From Bacillota bacterium (GTDB taxonomy: Bacteria > Bacillota > Clostridia > Peptostreptococcales > Anaerovoracaceae), in the NCBI GenBank assembly GCA_017431785.1, contig JAFRKJ010000008.1, positions 62,001 through 126,000 on the forward strand: a stretch of 64,000 nt of DNA. The letters are read 5' to 3'. This document shows positions 41,767 to 49,470 of this stretch, piece after piece. Both the position numbers and the translations under genes were made by a program. Below the pieces are notes generated by a model. The model saw only the letters and a program-made list of their open reading frames with translations. It did no database searches and was not told the origin of the DNA. The number at the start of each line of letters is the position of its first letter. Position 1 is the first letter of the stretch.

Positions 41767-43179
41767 TTAAGCTGCGTTCTTACGTCTGTTGCGCAGGAAT
41801 ACTACGATAGCAGCGATTGCGATAGCGATGAGCGCCAGAATGATTGCAATTGTTGTTGCACCGCCTGTGCTTGATTCGCTGTCAAGTGACTTGCTGCCGC
41901 TTACAGGATATACGTGAACGGCATCCTTTGAGTTTTCATAGTACTCAACGACAACTTCCTGACCGATTGCGTTTTCAGATGACAGGTCGCCGTCTACTTT
42001 AGCGCCCTTGAGGTTGTAAGTCGTACCGTTGTCCAGTGTCAGTGAGTTTGAACCGACATCAGTAACAACTCCCTTTGCGGTAACTGTTGGAGGTTCTGTT
42101 TCTTCTGTTTGCGGTTCCGTCGCTTCTGTTTGAGGCTGCGTCTCTTCTGTTTGAGGCTGCGTCTCTTCTGTTTGCGGTTCCGTCTCCTGTGTTACCGTCT
42201 GAGTATCGGTGTCGGGCTGTGATTCCTGTGTTACGGTATCAGTTTCAGTAGCCTTTGTTTCGGTCGCCTTTGATTCGGTAGCTTTTGTTTCAGACTTGGC
42301 TTCTGTCTTGGTAGCCTTTGTTTCAGTCTTAGCTTCTGTCTTAGTAGCCTTTGTTTCAGTCTTAGCTTCTGTCTTAGTAGCCTTTGTTTCCTTCTTCGCG
42401 GCAGGATCCTTTAATGTCAGGTAGCTGGAAGCAATGTAGCAGTCCTGATTGTCATACTTAACTCTGCTCCATCCGTTGCTCAGCACACCGGTTCTTGTAA
42501 TCTTCTTGCCCTTCTTGAGCGTTCCGACTTTCTTAGCGTCTGTGCTGCTGTCAGCTCTGACATTGACTGTGGCTGTTGCCCATACGGTTTCATCTACAGC
42601 CTTGATAGAAACAGCATCCTTTGTAGCTTCTGTAGCTTCAGTTGTTTCTTCCACTTCCATGCTTCTTACGAATGCGTGGCTTGTGTCTTCACCCTCCAGA
42701 ATTCCGGCATACTTGATCTTTACCGTTGAGCCGGTCTTGACGGAGCTGGCTTTGTCAGTCTTGAAGGTGAACTTCTTGCCGTTGCTTGAAATCGTAACAG
42801 TATTGTCGCTGCCGACAGATTCCACTTTACCTTCAATGGTCGTTTCAATTGCTGCAACATCGGTTACTTTTAATACTTCACATTCGGAAGTATCGCCGTT
42901 TGAAATCTTTCCTTCGTATTCAACAATGGCAGTGTCGCCATCCTTGATTCCATCTTCCGATTCTATTGAGGCGTTTTCGATGTTGAATGTAAGATGCTGG
43001 TCGGCCTCAGTATAGATGGAAAGATTTGCATCGGACAGATCCTCGACAAGCCCAGAGACTTCATGTGTCGTCGCCGCAGCTTCAGTCGTTGTTTCAGGCT
43101 CTGGCTCTTCTGACTCGCCGCATGCCGCGAATGCGAATACCATCATCAGTGCGAGGAGCAGTGCAGTAAGTTTTTTCAT
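41767..43179 (-). CDS. Lipoprotein with SH3b domain, Thr/Glu/Lys-rich linker and C-terminal membrane anchor
   Basis: A 470-residue surface protein. The N-terminus is a lipoprotein signal with lipobox FAFAACG (Cys20). Residues 40-180 carry repeated beta domains (GKVESVGSDNTVTISSNGKK style). An SH3b domain spans about 205-260 (ATVNVRADSSTDAKKVGTL, WSRVKYDNQDCYIASSYL). A linker of repeats (KTEAKTETKAT, then QPQTEETQ) runs to about 365. One more beta domain follows, then a membrane span and a positive tail (RNRRKNAA). It is thus predicted to be tied to the membrane at both ends. SH3b domains often bind cell wall. Function is unknown. AAGGGGGAAAGAC precedes the ATG. Confidence 0.8.
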   Translation of the reverse strand: MKKLTALLLALMMVFAFAACGESEEPEPETTTEAAATTHEVSGLVEDLSDANLSIYTEADQHLTFNIENASIESEDGIKDGDTAIVEYEGKISNGDTSECEVLKVTDVAAIETTIEGKVESVGSDNTVTISSNGKKFTFKTDKASSVKTGSTVKIKYAGILEGEDTSHAFVRSMEVEETTEATEATKDAVSIKAVDETVWATATVNVRADSSTDAKKVGTLKKGKKITRTGVLSNGWSRVKYDNQDCYIASSYLTLKDPAAKKETKATKTEAKTETKATKTEAKTETKATKTEAKSETKATESKATETKATETDTVTQESQPDTDTQTVTQETEPQTEETQPQTEETQPQTEATEPQTEETEPPTVTAKGVVTDVGSNSLTLDNGTTYNLKGAKVDGDLSSENAIGQEVVVEYYENSKDAVHVYPVSGSKSLDSESSTGGATTIAIILALIAIAIAAIVVFLRNRRKNAA

Positions 43180-43374
43180 GTCTTTCCCCCTTCATATGAT
43201 ATATGAACGTAAAAATTAAAAACACACTTATTCAGGATACATCAGTATAATACAAAAGCAACCGTATGTAAAACAGTTTTTTTATAAATTTTAAGTTTTA
43301 AGTATGGTACAATTATGATTGTATAAATGACAATGAAACTTGCTTTTCAGTGAAGAGCAACGGGGAGAATCATT

Positions 43375-44019
43375 ATGAAGAGGACACTGAATCCGGGGAC
43401 GATGCTGAGCCCTGTTCCAGCAGTTATGGTGAGCTGCGGAAGACCTGGTGAAAAACCGAATATCATTACGATAGCGTGGACAGGAATCATCAATTCTGTC
43501 CCGCCGATGACCTATATTTCCGTGCGCAAGGAACGTTATTCCTATGACATCATCAAAGAGACAGGAGAATTCGTAATCAATCTCACGACGGAAGATCTTG
43601 CCTTTGCAGCAGACTGGTGCGGTGTGAAGTCGGGCAGAGATGTGGACAAGTTTGAAGAGCAGAAACTGACGGCCGTTTACAGTCAGAAGGTGGATTGCCC
43701 GTCCATCGGTGAATCGCCGGTCAACATTGAATGCCAGGTTCGTGAGATTCTGGAGCTGGGATCCCACGACATGTTTATTGCCGAAATCGTAAGTGTCTCT
43801 GCAGATGAGAAGCTCATGGACGAGAAGGGTGCCCTTCACATGGAACGCGCCGGACTGGTCGCCTACAGTCACGGACATTATTTCCCACTCAAGAAAGAAG
43901 AGCTCGGGCGGTTCGGTTATTCCGTCATGAAACCAAAGACGCGCAGGAAATATGAGGCGCAGAAACGGGCGGAATACAGACAGGCGAAACGTATGGCGTC
44001 AAAAGGGAAAGGGAGGTAG
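43375..44019 (+). CDS. Flavin reductase-like FMN-binding protein
   Basis: A 214-residue flavoredoxin or flavin-reductase-domain protein that binds FMN (split-barrel fold). Signatures include PAVMVSCGRPGEKPNIITIAW near residue 15, PPMTYISVRKERYSYDII, GEFVINLTTEDL, and the C-terminal loop ALHMERAGLVAYSHGHYF. A highly basic tail (KTRRKYEAQKRAEYRQ, RMASKGKGR) extends it by about 30 residues. An extended -10 (TGGTACAAT, 43305-43313) lies upstream and GGGGAGAATCATT is the ribosome site. Electron partners are unknown; a DMT transporter follows after 4 bases. Confidence 0.85.
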   Translation: MKRTLNPGTMLSPVPAVMVSCGRPGEKPNIITIAWTGIINSVPPMTYISVRKERYSYDIIKETGEFVINLTTEDLAFAADWCGVKSGRDVDKFEEQKLTAVYSQKVDCPSIGESPVNIECQVREILELGSHDMFIAEIVSVSADEKLMDEKGALHMERAGLVAYSHGHYFPLKKEELGRFGYSVMKPKTRRKYEAQKRAEYRQAKRMASKGKGR

Positions 44020-44023
44020 AACT

Positions 44024-44968
44024 ATGGGAAGACAACTACGCGGCAGCATCATGCTCTTCATGACAGCTCTCATTTGGGGAACTGCTTTTGTCGCGCAGAA
44101 AAGCGGTATGGATTCTGTGAGCCCGGTTGCATTCAATGGCGTGAGAACGCTGATTGGAGGTTTTGCGCTGCTTCCGGTCATCTACATTATGACCAGAGTG
44201 GCAAAGAACAAAGGCACATACCATGAAGAAACGCCGCAAGAGAAGAAGATATTGTGGATCGGCGGCATCTGCTGCGGCCTGGCGCTCATGCTTGCGGGGA
44301 ACATCCAGCAGATCGGCATGTGCTATACCACGGCCGGAAAGACGGGCTTTATCACAGCCCTTTACGTCATACTGGTTCCATTGCTCGGACTTGTTCTGAA
44401 AAAGAAAATTCGCCCTATATTTTGGGCCTGTGTTGCTGCATCTGCTGTTGGACTGTATCTTCTGTGTATCCCTGCAGATGGAGGATTTGGAAATATCAAC
44501 AAAGGCGACGTCATCATTCTAGTCTGTTCGCTGATGTTTGCCTTCCACATACTTACCATCGATTATTTTTCACCGAAGGTCGATGGTGTTAAATTGTCGT
44601 GTATTCAGTTCTTTGTTGCCGGTTTACTATCGTGTATTCTGGCGCCGATACTGGATCCTGCCATGGGATTTGCGCTGCCGGGCATTGCAAACCTTATGGA
44701 TGAATGGTTCGAGATATTATACGCCGGTATCATGTCCTGCGGCGTAGCCTATACATTCCAGGTGGTGGCGCAGGCGGACGTTGAACCGACACTGGCATCC
44801 ATGATACTTTGCCTTGAATCCGTCTTCGCCGTCATCGCGGGCGCGATTCTGCTTGGAGAGACCATGGGCGCAAGAGAAATCATCGGATGTGCGCTCATGT
44901 TCGCGGCCATCGTAGTTGCCCAGCTTCCATCAAAAGATCCCGCCGTTGAAATAGACGGGAAGCATTAA
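44024..44968 (+). CDS. EamA/DMT-family transporter
   Basis: A 314-residue membrane protein with ten predicted spans in two EamA repeats. The first opens MLFMTALIWGTAFVAQKSGM and the second has VISC-type GVAYTFQVVAQADVEPTLAS with ESVFAVIAGAILLGETM, a standard DMT signature. The start follows GGGAGGTAGAACT; it begins 4 bases after the flavin protein stop. DMT proteins export or import amino acids and other metabolites; the substrate is not evident. Confidence 0.88.
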   Translation: MGRQLRGSIMLFMTALIWGTAFVAQKSGMDSVSPVAFNGVRTLIGGFALLPVIYIMTRVAKNKGTYHEETPQEKKILWIGGICCGLALMLAGNIQQIGMCYTTAGKTGFITALYVILVPLLGLVLKKKIRPIFWACVAASAVGLYLLCIPADGGFGNINKGDVIILVCSLMFAFHILTIDYFSPKVDGVKLSCIQFFVAGLLSCILAPILDPAMGFALPGIANLMDEWFEILYAGIMSCGVAYTFQVVAQADVEPTLASMILCLESVFAVIAGAILLGETMGAREIIGCALMFAAIVVAQLPSKDPAVEIDGKH

Positions 44969-44993
44969 GAAGTCATAAATAAATGGCTGGAAG

Positions 44994-45548
44994 TTAAGAG
45001 ATGATTCCGCTGCGTAGGAGGCGGCTGCGGACGGCTCGTCCTAATACGATTGTAATGACGATCTTGATCAGATCGAAGACGATAAACGGGAGAACGCCGA
45101 CAGCCAGTGCTGCACCGAAGGTCATGCCTGCTGAATAAGCGAGCCAGGCCGTTCCAAAAGCGTAGAGCACGGCAAGGGCGAGCACCATGCCCAGGAACTG
45201 GATGACCACCTTATTGTAGAAACGGTGGATGAACCAGCCTGCGATAAGTGCGAAGATAATATATCCAACAAGATATCCGCCGGTAGGGCCGGCCAGTTTG
45301 CCGATACCACCGGTAAATCCTGAAAAAACAGGAACCCCGACTGCTCCGATCAGAAGATAGATCAGCAGAGCGATGGTTCCTTTTTTCGTGCCCAGAATGT
45401 AAACGCTGAGCAGAATCGCGAGAGGCGCGAGAGTGATTGGAACAGGACCTATCGGCAGGGTAAAAGGTCCCACCACGCAGATGACCGCAGCCATAAGCGC
45501 GATTGATGTCATAGAATAAGCCTTTGATGTCGTTTTCCTCTCCTGCAT
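44994..45548 (-). CDS. bioY: Biotin transporter BioY
   Basis: Substrate-binding S component for biotin uptake, 184 residues with six spans. It carries the typical GPFTLPIGPVPITLAPLAILLSVYILG near residue 27 and GKLAGPTGGYLVGYIIFALIAGW near residue 83. AAAAGGAGCGCCCACC precedes the ATG. The energising EcfAT proteins are not in the window. A candidate BirA-type operator lies upstream (45582-45612), so uptake probably responds to biotin. Confidence 0.95.
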   Translation of the reverse strand: MQERKTTSKAYSMTSIALMAAVICVVGPFTLPIGPVPITLAPLAILLSVYILGTKKGTIALLIYLLIGAVGVPVFSGFTGGIGKLAGPTGGYLVGYIIFALIAGWFIHRFYNKVVIQFLGMVLALAVLYAFGTAWLAYSAGMTFGAALAVGVLPFIVFDLIKIVITIVLGRAVRSRLLRSGIIS

Positions 45549-45581
45549 GGTGGGCGCTCCTTTTCAATAGATTCCTTATGA

Positions 45582-45612
45582 TAGTCAACAATTAACAATT
45601 GTTGGTTTACAA
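45582..45612. promoter_or_regulatory. Candidate biotin (BirA-type) operator upstream of bioY
   Basis: On the minus strand TTGTAAAC, 15 bases, then GTTGACTA form an inverted repeat resembling the Firmicutes BirA pattern TTGTTAAC-N14/15-GTTAACAA with changes. Within it CAACAATTAACAATTGTTG (45586-45604) is itself a perfect palindrome. It lies 34 bases upstream of the bioY start. Confidence 0.45.
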
Positions 45613-45658
45613 TTGGAATGGTAACACCCGAAAGCGTTGCTGTCAACTCCTGCTTCTC

Positions 45659-45688
45659 TTGTTATCTACTCTTAAAATGTACTATACT
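45659..45688 (+). promoter_or_regulatory. Promoter of the second DMT gene, giving a probable leaderless mRNA
   Basis: TTGTTA (45659-45664), an 18-base spacer and TATACT (45683-45688) end 6 bases before the ATG at 45695. No ribosome site precedes the ATG, so transcription should start at the start codon itself. Confidence 0.5.
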
Positions 45689-45694
45689 ATTCAT

Positions 45695-46579
45695 ATGAAT
45701 AAGTTTGCGTATTTATTACCGATCATGGCCGGAGTGTGCTTCGGATCCATAGGAATCTTCATACGGTTTTTCAGTGAGGCCGGGTTCAATAACATGGCGA
45801 TTCTTACAACGAGGAACGCCATTTCCGCGTTGATACTGTTTCTGTTCATGTTGATATACGACAGGAATCTGCTGAAGTGCAGGGTACGGGATCTGCCGAT
45901 TCTGCTGGGTGGCGGATTCATTGGCATGACTCTTACAAATGTATTTTATAATCTCGCAGTCCTGCATCTGTCCCTGGGATTTGCCGGCGTTCTGATTGGA
46001 TTGTCGCCGGTCTATGTGGTCTTTATTGCCGCTTTTCTCTTCCGGGAGCGGGTTACGACAAGGAAACTGCTGGGTATGGTCCTGGCGGTCATCGGCGTGG
46101 TCATGGTCAGCGGGGTGATCGATAACGGCATCACATTCACAGCGCTCGGGCTGGCGTCGGGGCTTTTGTCAGGCCTGTTTTACGGCATGACGAGCATCTT
46201 CACAAAAATAGCGATCGGCCGGCAGTACAATGGTCTGACAATTACGTTTTATGCTGTTTTGATTACAGCGATCACGACAGCGCCTTTCGCCAACTGGGAA
46301 ACAGTCGCCGCTTATACGACCGCAGCACCGGTATCGCATATGCTGCTGATGATTGCGCACGCTGTAATCGGTGCAGCGCTCCCATATCTGATGCTGAATG
46401 TTTCACTGAAGCATATTGAAGCGGGCAAGGCGTCCATACTGACCTCCAGTGAACCGGTTTCCGCCATGCTCTTTGGTGCTTTTGTATATGGAGAAAAGCT
46501 GACCATCATATCCGTGGCGGGCATGGTGATCGCAGTCACAGCATTCGGAATCATCAGCACAGGGAAACACGAGGAATAA
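45695..46579 (+). CDS. EamA/DMT-family transporter
   Basis: A 294-residue, ten-span membrane protein of the drug/metabolite superfamily. It begins MNKFAYLLPIMAGVCFGSIG; the second half has HAVIGAALPYLMLNVSLKHIEAG and TSSEPVSAMLFGAFVYGEKLT. The upstream extension of 32 residues is rejected because it would be polar and runs through the promoter. It has a probable leaderless transcript. Substrate is unknown, and it is only distantly like the DMT gene at 44024-44968. Confidence 0.85.
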   Translation: MNKFAYLLPIMAGVCFGSIGIFIRFFSEAGFNNMAILTTRNAISALILFLFMLIYDRNLLKCRVRDLPILLGGGFIGMTLTNVFYNLAVLHLSLGFAGVLIGLSPVYVVFIAAFLFRERVTTRKLLGMVLAVIGVVMVSGVIDNGITFTALGLASGLLSGLFYGMTSIFTKIAIGRQYNGLTITFYAVLITAITTAPFANWETVAAYTTAAPVSHMLLMIAHAVIGAALPYLMLNVSLKHIEAGKASILTSSEPVSAMLFGAFVYGEKLTIISVAGMVIAVTAFGIISTGKHEE

Positions 46580-46603
46580 GTGCAGAGGCTTTCGAGTTTT
46601 TGC

Positions 46604-46631
46604 TTGATATCACCACCCAATGATTTATAAT
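46604..46631 (+). promoter_or_regulatory. Promoter of the FTR-like and superoxide reductase pair
   Basis: TTGATA (46604-46609), a 16-base spacer and TATAAT (46626-46631), 31 bases before the first gene of the pair. Confidence 0.6.
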
Positions 46632-46662
46632 TACTGTATTGAGAGAATTGGAGGGAAAGCGG

Positions 46663-46866
46663 ATGAAAGTTAGATATAATGAAAATCAGGAAATCGTGGA
46701 TTCAATCAAGGAAGGTCTGGAGAAAACCGGCGGTTACTGCCCGTGCAGACTGGAACGAATCGAGGACAACAAATGCATGTGTAAGGAATTCCGCGACCAG
46801 ATAGCGGATCCGAATTTCGAAGGTTACTGCCATTGCATGCTCTACTATAAATCTCTGGAAGACTAG
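46663..46866 (+). CDS. Ferredoxin:thioredoxin reductase catalytic-subunit-like protein
   Basis: A 67-residue protein with the FTR cysteine pattern: GGYCPCRLERIEDNKCMC followed by KEF and GYCHCMLYY, matching the six cysteines that bind the [4Fe-4S] cluster and form the redox disulfide in the plant-type catalytic subunit. It is shorter than the plant subunit and no variable subunit is present. The start at 46663 follows GGAGGGAAAGCGG. Downstream after 74 bases is superoxide reductase, so a ferredoxin-driven role in thiol or oxygen-stress defence is likely. Stand-alone FTR-like proteins are known in anaerobes, mostly uncharacterised. Confidence 0.85.
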   Translation: MKVRYNENQEIVDSIKEGLEKTGGYCPCRLERIEDNKCMCKEFRDQIADPNFEGYCHCMLYYKSLED

Positions 46867-46940
46867 TGCAGAGGCAGGGCACTCCGTGCAAGGGCAGGAC
46901 AATAATACAAAACAGAAGAAAAAAGAAAGAGGTGGAAGCT

Positions 46941-47315
46941 ATGGAAATGAAATTCTATAAGTGCGCGCATTGCGGACAGATGATTGCAATCGTGAAGGAG
47001 ACAGGAGTACCTGTGATCTGCTGCGGCGAACCGATGCAGGAAATGGTTGCAGGAACGACTGATGCAGCTGTTGAAAAGCACGTTCCTCAGTTTGAAGTGA
47101 AGGACGGAATCGTTGAAGTAACTGTCGGCGAAGTAGAACATCCAATGCTCGAAGAGCACTACATTGAGTGGATCGCCGTTCAGACAAAGCAGGGCAATCA
47201 GAGAAAGGCTCTGAAACCGGGTGAAGCGCCTAAGGCTTGCTTCGCACTTTGCGACGGAGATGAAGTTGTTGCAGTTTACGAGCACTGCAATCTGCACGGA
47301 CTTTGGAAGAAATAA
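46941..47315 (+). CDS. dfx: Superoxide reductase (desulfoferrodoxin)
   Basis: Reduces superoxide to hydrogen peroxide without making O2. It has 124 residues in two domains. An N-terminal desulforedoxin rubredoxin-like iron site (FYKCAHCGQM then VICCGEPM) is followed by the catalytic iron domain with histidine ligands in VEKHVPQ and EHPMLEEHYIEWIAVQT and the C-terminal CNLHGLW. All ligands are present. The start follows GAGGTGGAAGCT. It is a hallmark of obligate anaerobes and fits the lack of superoxide dismutase here. Confidence 0.95.
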   Translation: MEMKFYKCAHCGQMIAIVKETGVPVICCGEPMQEMVAGTTDAAVEKHVPQFEVKDGIVEVTVGEVEHPMLEEHYIEWIAVQTKQGNQRKALKPGEAPKACFALCDGDEVVAVYEHCNLHGLWKK

Positions 47316-47363
47316 AACTGCCTGGTAAAGGCTGAAGCAAGGCTATAGCAAAGGCAGGAACAG

Positions 47364-47834
47364 ATGAAGGCGAAGACCATATTAATTCTGAATTCAGTTC
47401 TGACGAAAGCGGTCTATGCACTGTATCCGCTTTTGCTCGTTTATCTTGCGGTATATCATTTAACAGACAAAGAGCCCGGCTTCGTGCCGGCTCTTCTTGT
47501 ACCCGGAATCTCTTTTGTGCTCGTCAGCATCTTCCGAAGTTGGTATGACGCGCCGCGTCCTTACGAGATTCCGGGGGCGAAACCGCCGCTCATCAAAAAA
47601 GACGCCCCGGGAAAGTCTTTCCCGAGCCGTCATATCTTTTCTATTTTTGTCATCGCTGTGACATTTTTCTGGGTGTGGCCTGTGCCCGGCATCCTCATAG
47701 GAATCGCCGGTATCCTGCTGGCTTGGAGCCGTGTTGCAGGCGGTGTTCACTTCCCGCGTGATGTCATAGCAGGTGCGTTGATCGGCGTCTTCAGCGGTGT
47801 CATAGGATACTACGTGATCCTGCCGCTTTTATAA
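47364..47834 (+). CDS. PAP2-family membrane phosphatase
   Basis: A 156-residue, roughly four-span integral membrane phosphatase. All three PAP2 motifs are visible: the KxxxxxxRP-type start in SWYDAPRPYEIP, the PSRH motif in KDAPGKSFPSRHIFS near residue 80, and SRVAGGVHFPRDVIAG near residue 118. Candidates are undecaprenyl pyrophosphate or phosphatidylglycerophosphate phosphatase; sequence does not decide. Its last 6 bases overlap the convergent dehydrogenase gene. Confidence 0.88.
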   Translation: MKAKTILILNSVLTKAVYALYPLLLVYLAVYHLTDKEPGFVPALLVPGISFVLVSIFRSWYDAPRPYEIPGAKPPLIKKDAPGKSFPSRHIFSIFVIAVTFFWVWPVPGILIGIAGILLAWSRVAGGVHFPRDVIAGALIGVFSGVIGYYVILPLL

Positions 47835-48746
47835 ATCCAATCTGTTCAATTCTCCGCCGCTGAGCCAGCTGTGGAGATTTTTTTCGAGTACATCGATGAC
47901 CATCTGGCGCATTTCTTTCGGCGCCCAGGAATTGTGCGGCGTGATGACGCAATTATCCAGACCCAGGAGCGGGCAGTCGGCCTTAGGAGGTTCTGTTTCG
48001 AGAACATCCAGTCCGGCGCCGCCGAGGCGTCCTGTTTTGAGTGCGTCTGCCAGAGCCTGCTCATCGACTAGTGCTCCGCGTGCCGTGTTGAGCAGAACAG
48101 CGCCCGGCTTCATTTCTTCAATGAACGCTGCGTTGACCATATGCTTGTTTTCTGCGGTCAGAGGACAGTGCAGTGAGACAAAATCGGATTTCACAGCAGC
48201 TTCCCGGTCGCGGCTGTATACATTGACAGTCATGCCGAAGGCCTGTGCCAATTCACCGACTTTGCGGCCGATCTGGCCGTAGCCGATGATACCGATGCTT
48301 TTGCCTGCCAGCAGGGTAATCGGCTTTTTCCAGTAGCAGAAGAATGGATTGCTTGTCCATTCGCCGGCATCAACAGATTCCGTATGGAGTCCTACGTGAT
48401 TCGTCAGTTCCAAAATGAGCGCCAGTGTGTGCTGCGCCACAGCATCTGTCGCGTAGGCAGGCACGTTGGTGACCGCGATGCCTAGGTCAGCAGCTGCCTT
48501 CACATCCACATTGTTATATCCTGTCGCCGTGAGACCGATGTATTTCAGATTCGGAGCCTGTTCCATCACCTGCCTGGTGATTTGGGTCTTGCTTGTGAAA
48601 ACAATCTCGCAATCACCAATGCGCGGCACCAGATCTTCATTGTAACTGCTGTCATAAACTGTGAATTCATCGCATAAACGGCTGACTTTATCCCAGCTCA
48701 GATCTCCGGGATTTATCGTATATCCATCCAGTAAAACCGCTCTCAT
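47829..48746 (-). CDS. D-2-hydroxyacid dehydrogenase (glycerate/hydroxypyruvate reductase type)
   Basis: NAD(P)-dependent D-2-hydroxyacid dehydrogenase of 305 residues. The Rossmann motif SIGIIGYGQIGRKVGELAQAFG is near residue 150, LLNTARGALVDE near residue 217, and catalytic Arg, Glu and His appear in TARG, DVLETEP and ITPHNSW. The N-terminal region (GYNNVDVKAAADLGIAVTNVPAYA) matches HprA. AGAAGGAGGTTGTGA precedes the ATG. Substrate could be hydroxypyruvate, glyoxylate or another 2-oxo acid. Confidence 0.88.
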   Translation of the reverse strand: MRAVLLDGYTINPGDLSWDKVSRLCDEFTVYDSSYNEDLVPRIGDCEIVFTSKTQITRQVMEQAPNLKYIGLTATGYNNVDVKAAADLGIAVTNVPAYATDAVAQHTLALILELTNHVGLHTESVDAGEWTSNPFFCYWKKPITLLAGKSIGIIGYGQIGRKVGELAQAFGMTVNVYSRDREAAVKSDFVSLHCPLTAENKHMVNAAFIEEMKPGAVLLNTARGALVDEQALADALKTGRLGGAGLDVLETEPPKADCPLLGLDNCVITPHNSWAPKEMRQMVIDVLEKNLHSWLSGGELNRLDL

Positions 48747-48800
48747 TCACAACCTCCTTCTGTGTACTGTCATAACGGGGTCATTGTACAACAGCCGATG

Positions 48801-48829
48801 TGGAAAGTCCAGCTCGCATGTGATACAAT
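48801..48829 (+). promoter_or_regulatory. rdgB promoter with very short leader
   Basis: TGGAAA (48801-48806), 17 bases, then extended -10 TGATACAAT (48821-48829). The ATG at 48838 is only 8 bases past the -10, leaving at most one or two bases of leader. Confidence 0.45.
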
Positions 48830-48837
48830 AATTACGT

Positions 48838-49470
48838 ATGAAAACTATTGTTGCAGCTACGAGAAACAAACACAAAATTGAAGAGATAGGGGCAATCACC
48901 AGCAAATTCGGAATGACGATCATGTCAAGAGATGAAGCTGGAGTTCCGCCTGTCGAAATTCCGGAAACGGGGAAGACGTTTGAGGAAAATTCGTATATCA
49001 AAGCCTTTGAAATCATGAAGCTCTGCGGACAGATCACAGTAGCAGATGACTCTGGTCTTGTTGTGGATTGCCTCGATGGGGCCCCCGGTGTTTATTCTGC
49101 GCGTTTTGCAGGGTTCGAGGGCCTTTGGCCGGAAGATGCAGCTGGAATAGACACCAATGACAAAGACAATAATGCCAAGCTCATCAACCTCATCAAGGAC
49201 GTGCCTTATGAGGACCGCACAGCCAGATTCGTGTCCGTGATCACTATGGTGTATCCGGATGGGAAGACGATCGTTGCAAGAGGAACGGTTGAAGGGCACC
49301 TGGTTCTGGAAGAGCGGGGAGACGGAGGATTTGGATATGATCCGCTCTTCGTGCCCGAAGGATATGACAGGACATTCGGTGAGCTCAGTCAGCAGATAAA
49401 GAATTCAATCAGCCATAGGGCAAATGCCCTGAAGGCGCTGTACGATAAACTGGAGAATAATATTGAGTAA
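48838..49470 (+). CDS. rdgB: XTP/dITP pyrophosphatase RdgB (HAM1)
   Basis: Removes non-canonical purine triphosphates (ITP, XTP) from the nucleotide pool. The 210 residues are family length, with ATRNKHKIEEIGAI at the start, VADDSGLVVDCLDGAPGVYSARFAG near residue 65 and GGFGYDPLFVPEGYDRTFGEL near residue 160. Its stop overlaps the TTG start of the next gene. The transcript appears leaderless. Confidence 0.95.
   Translation: MKTIVAATRNKHKIEEIGAITSKFGMTIMSRDEAGVPPVEIPETGKTFEENSYIKAFEIMKLCGQITVADDSGLVVDCLDGAPGVYSARFAGFEGLWPEDAAGIDTNDKDNNAKLINLIKDVPYEDRTARFVSVITMVYPDGKTIVARGTVEGHLVLEERGDGGFGYDPLFVPEGYDRTFGELSQQIKNSISHRANALKALYDKLENNIE

Noticed and set aside
42060..42400. Direct repeats at DNA level inside the lipoprotein gene
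   Set aside because: They encode the Lys/Thr/Glu-rich linker repeats in frame, so they are explained by the protein.
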